Of a DNA stretch of 33,135 bases, positions 27,851 through 33,135 are shown piece by piece. Source of the DNA: Angustibacter sp. Root456. Its GTDB lineage: Bacteria; Actinomycetota; Actinomycetes; Actinomycetales; Angustibacteraceae. The stretch spans positions 417,017 through 450,151 of the forward strand of contig NZ_LMER01000015.1 in the NCBI RefSeq assembly GCF_001426435.1, in the 5' to 3' direction. Below the pieces are notes generated by a model. The model was not told the DNA's origin. It ran no database searches and saw only the letters and a program-made list of their open reading frames with translations. How positions within the stretch are numbered: position 1 is the first letter of the stretch; the number at the start of each line of letters is the position of its first letter. Position numbers and translations under genes: made by a program.

Positions 27851-30252
27851 GGTCTCTCTCGCCCTTGTCGGTCTGTGTAGCTGGCCCGGAACTGTGCATC
27901 GGGGACAACCCACCGGTGCTGAAGCTCGTCTTCGACGACCCAGTCGGTGTGCCGCACCACGGTGGGTCCTTCCTGGGTCTCCACCACCTCGCCGGGCCGG
28001 CCCGGTCTGGCCCGCACGGCGCCGGAACGCTCCCACACGTCATCCGCGACGTGCGTGTAGGTGCGCCGCAGGTCGGCGTCGCGGATCGACCACTGCCCGC
28101 CGTCCTCGCCGGTGACCAGCCAGTCACCCGCCTCGCCGGACATCTGGTGGCCGGACGCGCTGGTCCAGCTCCAAGGCTGGTCCTGGCGCTTGGCTCGCAC
28201 CCGGCCGATCCGCCGGAACGGGCGCAGGTCGGTGCCGGTCGGCTCCGGCGAGGCGGCACTCGGATCGGCCACCGGGAACGGGTGGTAGCCCAGGGTGGCG
28301 AGCAGCGCGAACGAGTTGCGGACGCCGTCGCGCGCCTTGAGCCGCGCCTCGTCGTCGAGCGACGACCAGTCGAGGAGGTTGGGGTGCCGCAGCCGGTGGT
28401 CGCTGCGATCCGGCCCGTACCGCCAGCCGTTGGTGAACAGGTAGTGGCGCCACGCCTCGTGCTCGTGGTGGGCGAGCGCGTCGATCTCGGCGTCGGACAA
28501 CGGGCTCGCCCCGGTCGACGACGCAGCAGGGCGCGTCCAGGAGCGGCCGGCGTGGTGGGCGATCTTCATGGTCGTGGCGATCTGCCGCAGGTTGCTCTGC
28601 CGGTAGAAGTCCGAGAGCTCCGGCCAGGGGCGCCGTCCGGGCGCGGTACCCGTGGGGTCGGGGTCAGCCGCGACGTGCCGCTCGTGCTGACGTCGCGCGA
28701 TCCGTTCCCAGCCGTCCTCAGGCAGCTTGCCGTCCGCCAGCAACGTCAGCCCGAAGGCGCGCAGGTTGCCCATCAGCGCCTCGTCGGCGATGCCCTGCTC
28801 GTCGTCCGTCCACACCAGCACCTGGCACGCAGGCAGCCGGGCGGCCAGCCGCTCGGCCGCGCGCAGCGACGAGGACGACGGCTCCCGCGTGTCCACGACC
28901 AGTGGCCGTTCGCAGCCGGCCACGAGCTGTCCCACGACCGTCGCCGACGCCGGAGAGCCCTCGAACCCGGCTCCCGTCGGGCCGGTGAGCCCGACGTTGC
29001 CGTACCTGCTCTGGTGCAGCTCGTGGTCGGCCAGGAGCTCGGCCGCCTCCGGGTCGACGACCACGACGTCCAGGGATGAGGGAGCCGAGAACTCCGCCTC
29101 CTCGCGTCGATGCTGCGCGAGCTCGTCCAGCAGCGCCAGCGTCAGCGCGGACGAACCGATCAGCACCAGCCGGTCGGCCCGAACGCGCAGCGCGTGGTTG
29201 AGCAGCTCGCGGGCGGTCACCTGGAACACGCCGATGGTGTCCGAGAAGACGGCCGGGGCGTCGACCACGTGCCGGCGGCGCCAGTCCTCGGCCTGCCAGG
29301 GGTCGTCGATGCGGACGACGAGCCGTGGCACGGTGCCGTCGCGGCCTCCGCGGCCGCGCACCAGCTCGACGATCCGGCTCGCGACCTCGATGTTCGCGCT
29401 GCTGCGCTCGCCCAACAGGTAGGCCGCCCGCAGGTTCCGCCCGTCGCGCAGCAGGACGCCCAGCTGCTCGGACGCCGCCGGATCGCCCAGCACGACGAGG
29501 GCGCCCAAGGCCCGGGCGCTCGCGATGTTCGGGTGCGCGGGGTCACGTTCGAGCACCACGATGGAGGTACCGAACGGCCGGTGCGCGGCCAACCGCTCGA
29601 GCAGGCGGAGCGCGTCGTCACCGATGCCGGTCACCAGGAGCACGGACCGGGCCACCCGCGCCCGCAGCCGATCCCACTGGGCGCGGAACACACTGACCAG
29701 GGCCGCGGCCACTCCGAAGGTCGTCGCCAGGGCCGCGATCCTGGCCGTCTGCAACGCCAGCGGCATCGGGGCGGGGCACGACGCTGAGCTGCCGAACGGC
29801 TCCATGACGTTGCCGACGAACAGCGCCATGGTCCAGTGCAGCGCGGTCCAGAACGGCGCCTGCCGCCCGGAGCATCCCCAGTAGGCCGCCATCGCGAGCG
29901 TCACCGCGAGCAGGCTCAGGGCGGCCCCGGCCACGACGGGGAACGGCCTGACCTGGCGGCGCCGAGGCAGCCAGTAACAGAGGAAGGCGGCGACGCCCAG
30001 GGCCGCCAGCAGCAGGATCGTCTCCCAGGCACCGGAGTCGACGTGGCGGCGAAGATCCTGCGGCAACGAGGTCGCCAGCGACGGCCTCAGCGCGACCGCC
30101 GCGAGCACGAGCGCCAGGGCTGCGGTCAGGGCGGTGAAGACGGCCAGCAGCACCTGGTCGAAGGCTGCCGGTCGCCGCACCGCCCTCGGCCGCTGCCGGG
30201 GAGACGACAGCACCCGGCGTCGATGCCGGCGCCGGGTCAGGGGACTCGGCAT
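27847..30252 (-). CDS. Membrane TrkA-N/RyR-domain protein
   Basis: 801 residues. The basic N-terminus is followed by four hydrophobic segments (about 35-55, 75-95, 105-125, 165-190). Two Rossmann-like TrkA-N/NAD-binding units follow (about 200-340, opening SVLLVTGIGDDALRLLERL, and about 360-480, opening RLVLIGSSALTLALLDEL). A RyR domain lies at about 585-690 (FYRQSNLRQIATTMKIAHHA; HHEHEAWRHYLFTNGWRYG; ARDGVRNSFALLATLGY). The tail has two copies of a GDWLV/DWVV...W...FR.(S/T)Y motif. RyR and TrkA-N are regarded as nucleotide/NAD-sensing modules in bacterial conflict systems (established in comparative genomics). It is the first gene of the coupled operon with the TIR-sensor and PfkB genes. ATG at 30252 has GGAG six bases upstream. 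Confidence 0.85.
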   Translation of the reverse strand: MPSPLTRRRHRRRVLSSPRQRPRAVRRPAAFDQVLLAVFTALTAALALVLAAVALRPSLATSLPQDLRRHVDSGAWETILLLAALGVAAFLCYWLPRRRQVRPFPVVAGAALSLLAVTLAMAAYWGCSGRQAPFWTALHWTMALFVGNVMEPFGSSASCPAPMPLALQTARIAALATTFGVAAALVSVFRAQWDRLRARVARSVLLVTGIGDDALRLLERLAAHRPFGTSIVVLERDPAHPNIASARALGALVVLGDPAASEQLGVLLRDGRNLRAAYLLGERSSANIEVASRIVELVRGRGGRDGTVPRLVVRIDDPWQAEDWRRRHVVDAPAVFSDTIGVFQVTARELLNHALRVRADRLVLIGSSALTLALLDELAQHRREEAEFSAPSSLDVVVVDPEAAELLADHELHQSRYGNVGLTGPTGAGFEGSPASATVVGQLVAGCERPLVVDTREPSSSSLRAAERLAARLPACQVLVWTDDEQGIADEALMGNLRAFGLTLLADGKLPEDGWERIARRQHERHVAADPDPTGTAPGRRPWPELSDFYRQSNLRQIATTMKIAHHAGRSWTRPAASSTGASPLSDAEIDALAHHEHEAWRHYLFTNGWRYGPDRSDHRLRHPNLLDWSSLDDEARLKARDGVRNSFALLATLGYHPFPVADPSAASPEPTGTDLRPFRRIGRVRAKRQDQPWSWTSASGHQMSGEAGDWLVTGEDGGQWSIRDADLRRTYTHVADDVWERSGAVRARPGRPGEVVETQEGPTVVRHTDWVVEDELQHRWVVPDAQFRASYTDRQGRERP

Positions 30253-30927
30253 ACGCGCTCCGTGCGGATCATGCCCCTCGCCTGGCCACGCAAGAGAAGC
30301 TCAGCCACGGACGCAGCGCGGGCGCGGTTGCCGACATGCAACGCTTCCTACCAGGTCTGGGCGCGCGCGATGCGGATTGCGCCACGACGCGCTGGCTGTT
30401 CGGGGCAGATCGCGCCCGACAACCCGACGGCGCGGCCCTCGCGGTGCTGCTGGCGCTGGCTGCGAAACTGCAGCTGGTCAGCGCTGGTCAGCACCGGACC
30501 GACGGCACTCCTCCCACCGTCGACGTCCGCTCGCCTCCTGCCTTGCGGCACGAGCGGAGGAAGCTAGGGGCTACGAAGAGGGGGCGACGACGAACCCTAT
30601 CGACGTGCCACGCGCCGACGGCCGCACCCGATGAGGGCGCCGAGAGTTGCGCTACGTCCGAGCCACTTTCAACGCTACCTCCCTGCCCCGACCCGAGGCA
30701 CAGACTCATCTCACCCTCGGGCGGTAGGCACACCAAGGGAGTGCCGGGGGCGAGGGGCAGCTCGGGCTCGAATAGCGAGATCGCGTCGGGGCGCTCCCTG
30801 TAGGTGCGCCCGTACGCGACCGTCGAGCCTGAAGCAAGCATCGACTTGAGCTGCCGAAGGCCCGAGACAGGGCCGGCTTGCGCGCTGTCTGCGGTGTAGT
30901 GGGTCCGACGCGCTGGGTCATCGCTGC
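30253..30927. other. Non-coding or decayed stretch between RyR operon and HipA remnant
   Basis: No ORF has convincing codon use or a domain. A minus-strand reading at about 30670-30850 (LKSMLASGSTVAYGRTY and FEPELPLAPGTPL) looks protein-like but lacks a start or family. A direct repeat GCTGGTCAGC (30473-30482, 30483-30492 region) is present. It must contain the promoter of the RyR operon near 30253-30330, but I recognise no boxes. Confidence 0.45.
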
Positions 30928-31212
30928 ACCGAACCCGTCGCACGCCGCGGCCGCGAAGCGAGCCACGCCATCGCACTCACCCGCAACGGGCGCCGCGACA
31001 GCCGACTCGCCACCGCCCTGGCCGCCGCACCCGACTTCCACCTCGCCGAGGCCGCGGCCCGCGCCGTGATCGACGACGTCGTCGACGCCATCCACCACCA
31101 CTGGGACGAGGCATGCGACCAGGCCCGGCTCACCACCACCGAGCGCGAGGGCCTCTGGCAACGAGAGGTCCTCAACGACTACGTCCTCGAGGGGTACACG
31201 GCAAACATCTAG
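30928..31212 (+). pseudogene. C-terminal remnant of a HipA-type toxin kinase
   Basis: An open frame without a start ends at TAG 31212 and reads GREASHAIALTRNGRRDSRL, APDFHLAEAAARAVIDDVVD, then IHHHWDEACDQARLTTTERE and ending LNDYVLEGYTANI. The NG(x)RD region and the helical AAARAVIDDV...W.EA...L...ER end match the HipA C-terminal lobe. The kinase core and N-terminus are absent, so it is a broken gene. A HipB antitoxin is not seen upstream. Confidence 0.55.
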
Positions 31213-31262
31213 ATCCGCACGCGCCCGTCCCTGCGGTTTTCGTCCGCGTCGGGCCGACCCAG

Positions 31263-31496
31263 ATGGCCGACCTTCACCGGGACGGCATCCTGTCCAACGA
31301 CGAGTTCGCGCTCTTCAAGGCCAAGGCTGCTCGACGGGCTCGGACCAGAGCCGACCGTCGCAGACAGCTCGCCGTCCAGGCTGCGACTCGACGCGACCGA
31401 ACGCCAACAAGCGGCGAAGTGGGCTGCGTCGGCGTGCTGTCCATCTTGCCGCTTCATAGACAGGACATAACGCACCGCGTTATGCTCGGTGGGTGA
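31263..31496 (+). pseudogene. SHOCT-domain fragment
   Basis: MADLHRDGILSNDEFALFKAKAARRAR is a SHOCT-like motif (short C-terminal domain; usual form L-x-x-L-HRDGILT-x-x-EF-x-x-xK-x-xL; its first Leu would be replaced here). The rest is low complexity and overlaps the HigB start. It is probably the tail of a lost longer protein, left as a remnant, though a short independent protein cannot be excluded. Confidence 0.45.
31457..31486 (+). promoter_or_regulatory. HigBA promoter with overlapping palindromic operator
   Basis: -35 TAGACA (31457-31462), 18-bp spacer, -10 TATGCT (31481-31486). The spacer and -10 are covered by CATAACGC-ACC-GCGTTATG (31466-31484), an inverted repeat with 8-bp arms and a 3-base centre, a likely HigA autorepression site. 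Transcription would start near the GTG at 31493, implying a leaderless message. Confidence 0.6.
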
Positions 31497-31774
31497 TCAG
31501 GTCGTTCGGCAACAGCATGACCGAACGCCTCTGGTCGAGAGAACGCACCAAGAAGCTCGATCCGCGGATCGAGCGGACCGCCCTGCGGAAGCTTGTCATC
31601 GTGGACGCCGCCGAGACCCTCGATGACCTTCGGATCCCGCCGGGCAACCGGCTCGAAGCCCTCCGAGGCGACCGGACCGGTCAACACAGCATTCGCATCA
31701 ACCAGCAGTGGCGGATCTGCTTCACCTGGACCCCCGCCGGACCCGAGAACGTCGAGATCGTCGACTACCACTGA
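31493..31774 (+). CDS. higB: HigB/RelE-family toxin
   Basis: 93 residues, a ribosome-dependent mRNA endonuclease of the HigB/RelE fold. The family core LRIPPGNRLEALRGDRTGQH, SIRINQQWRICFTW and ENVEIVDYH is intact, including the Arg and His-Tyr end thought to act in catalysis. GTG start with no ribosome site and a -10 box 7 bases upstream suggests leaderless translation. The toxin precedes the antitoxin, as in higBA. The DNA operator before it supports autoregulation. Confidence 0.92.
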   Translation: MIRSFGNSMTERLWSRERTKKLDPRIERTALRKLVIVDAAETLDDLRIPPGNRLEALRGDRTGQHSIRINQQWRICFTWTPAGPENVEIVDYH

Positions 31775-31790
31775 CCAAGGAGGGACACCG

Positions 31791-32087
31791 ATGACGACGA
31801 CCATTGCGCCGATCCATCCCGGAGAGGTCCTCCTCGAGGACTTCCTCACCCCGCTCGGGGTCACCCAGCACCACCTGGCGATCTCCATCAGCGTCCCGCC
31901 GCGCCGAATCAACGAGATCGTCCACGGCAAGCGTCGGGTGACCGCCGACACCGCGCTCCGGCTGGCCCGCTACTTCGGCACCAGCGACCGGTTCTGGCTC
32001 AACCTGCAGACCCGATACGACCTTGAGCTCGAGAGGGACCACCTCGGCGCCGCCCTCGAACACATCCGCCCTCTCCAGAGCGCTTGA
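31791..32087 (+). CDS. higA: HigA-family antitoxin
   Basis: 98 residues, XRE-type helix-turn-helix antitoxin. It opens with IAPIHPGEVLLEDFLTPLGV (the HigA/VapI signature), then HHLAISISVPPRRINEIVHG, GKRRVTADTALRLARYFGTS and FWLNLQTRYDLE. A good ribosome site (AAGGAGGGACACCG) precedes the ATG, 17 bases after the toxin stop. It would neutralise HigB and bind the palindrome upstream. Confidence 0.93.
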   Translation: MTTTIAPIHPGEVLLEDFLTPLGVTQHHLAISISVPPRRINEIVHGKRRVTADTALRLARYFGTSDRFWLNLQTRYDLELERDHLGAALEHIRPLQSA

Positions 32088-32450
32088 CCACGCGCCCTGC
32101 GCGGCGGAATGACGCACTCTCATCGCGGCAGAAGTGGATGGCCGCGGGCGCAAGCCACGCGGCAGATCCGTAAGCCCACGGCGGGGTGCTCAACGCTTTC
32201 GGTGGTCTCCCCGAGTGTCCTTATGCGCGTGGCGGCGTTCGGCGCGGCGGCTGCGGAATATGACTTCCAGGATGTTGGCCATCCAGACACCGAAGATTGC
32301 GCTGAGCACCCGAATACGCTAACCGCTGTGGATCTCCGTCGGAGACGCCGCGGGGAGGCCGCACGCTACACGGTAGCAGCGGAAACGGGTCGGCCGGAGG
32401 CTCCGGTCGTCCGCCAGCCCAGTCAGGGTGGCTGTTGCCATGATGGGCTC
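32088..32450. other. Gap after higBA, no supported gene
   Basis: A short minus-strand frame (32190-32309, GTG start, 39 codons) reads AIFGVWMANILEVIFRSRR followed by a basic tail. It resembles a membrane-helix remnant, but has no ribosome site and a TAG just before it. Otherwise nothing is recognised. Confidence 0.4.
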
Positions 32451-32988
32451 GTGACGATGACACCCGCGGAGGCAGAGGCTGCCCTAATGCGGGCCCGCTT
32501 GCAGCTGTACGCCTTGCCAGACCTTGCGACTCAGTGGCTACTGAATGGGGTCGACACGCCGGCGCTGCGCGAGCTGGCCGGCCATCCCCGGCGCGACTAC
32601 GACGGCATCCGCGCACTGTGGACGACGGTTCGCGGCGAGCTCGGCATACCGGAGGGCGTGCCACCGATGGATGGTCGCCTGACTCGCTCCGAACTACAGG
32701 AGCTGATTCACGACCTGGATCACCTCGTGAGTGTCTGGCGCCCAGAGTCGGGACTGGACGCTTCGGTTGCTGAGCTCGTGAGCGAACTGTGGTCGGGCGC
32801 TGAATGGCGAGGCTGGTCCTGCGATCGAGGGTCTGGATGCTCGGGGAGAAGCGCTCATCGTGAGGTCGTACGCGCTGGTCGACGAGTTCAGTGAGCCACT
32901 GCTTACCAACAGGGTCCGCAAGCGGTCCATGGCCGAGCTGGCGGCGATCCTTGCCGACCTGATCCGTCACGTACAGGCTCGGCAGTAG
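32451..32988 (+). pseudogene. Protein of unknown function broken by an apparent frameshift
   Basis: GTG/ATG starts at 32451/32457 give MTPAEAEAALMRARLQLYAL, WLLNGVDTPALRELAGHPRR, YDGIRALWTTVRGELG and, later, LHDLDHLVSVWRP-like sequence. After about VSELWSGAE (32805) the frame turns into nonsense. The +1 frame then reads GEAGPAIEGLDARGEALIVR, SYALVDEFSEPLLTN and SMAELAAILADLIRHVQARQ to TAG 32988. A single extra base in 32782-32815 would join them into one protein of about 178 aa. No catalytic motif is visible. Two genes, with the second starting within, is the alternative. Confidence 0.5.
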
Positions 32989-33014
32989 TCGCCCAAGGCG
33001 GGGGCGGGGCTACC

Positions 33015-33029
33015 TCACACGAGGTGTGA
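33015..33029. other. Perfect inverted repeat near the window end
   Basis: TCACAC-GAG-GTGTGA, 6-bp arms and a 3-base centre. It may be an operator for a gene beyond the window or a terminator for the preceding gene. There is too little sequence to decide. Confidence 0.35.
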
Positions 33030-33135
33030 TGTGTGGATCATCAGATTCGGGCGAGCGTAGCCGCCCGCACAACGGCTACTTGTTTCATTGACGGCAGGAC
33101 CGGTGCCTGCGCAGGCTCGGTTCAGGTGCCCGGGT

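Noticed and set aside
30488-30976. 162-codon minus-strand ORF
   Set aside because: Overlaps the HipA remnant in opposite orientation and is mostly low complexity; only a short middle stretch looks protein-like, with no start or family.

Overview
The window is about 33 kb of very GC-rich DNA. It has strong third-position GC, GGAGG-type ribosome sites, many ATGA/GTGA start-stop overlaps, and families typical of Actinomycetota: DevS/DevR, Acg-type nitroreductase, GAF-ANTAR regulators, DUF3618, an Excalibur-tailed nuclease and a GTTT-N15-GGGTA stress-sigma promoter. I cannot fix the genus. Kineosporiales or a related high-GC order would fit, but that is inference.

Left third (1-10.2 kb): a hypoxia/redox dormancy region. 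A DevS/DosS-like sensor kinase keeps the predicted haem ligand and distal tyrosine. It is divergent from its DevR/DosR-like regulator, which is translationally coupled to a CoA-transferase. Next come an FMN-type split-barrel protein, a DoxX-like membrane protein, an Acg-type nitroreductase, an RsbW-like ATPase with a partner protein, a universal stress protein and a membrane GGDEF-EAL protein. Palindromes of the form GGGAC-N4-GTCCC lie in the devS/devR gap, in the split-barrel/DoxX gap and before the stress protein, so these genes probably form a DevR regulon.

Middle (10.2-25.4 kb): a one-base-overlapping pair joins a small S-adenosylmethionine-decarboxylase-like protein to a LuxI/GNAT-like acyl-transfer protein. 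A Rieske membrane protein follows, then a five-gene coupled envelope-stress operon behind a SigB/SigF-like promoter. After that come a lipoprotein, a membrane-anchored HNH nuclease with an Excalibur tail, a PatB/MalY C-S lyase, two coupled GAF-ANTAR regulators (one frameshifted), a SpoIIE-type phosphatase and an SLH-repeat surface protein.

Right third (25.5-33.1 kb): an accessory region. A translationally coupled minus-strand operon runs from a membrane TrkA-N/RyR protein, through a TIR domain fused (across one frameshift) to a DeoR-type sugar-phosphate sensor, to a PfkB/1-phosphofructokinase-like kinase. I consider this the best candidate for an undescribed NAD/nucleotide-linked signalling or defence system. 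It is followed by decayed DNA (HipA C-terminus and SHOCT remnants), an intact HigBA toxin-antitoxin pair with an operator over a probably leaderless promoter, and a frameshifted gene of unknown function.

Three apparent single-base frameshifts (near 21.94, 27.53 and 32.8 kb) could be real decay or assembly error, and this limits conclusions about those genes.
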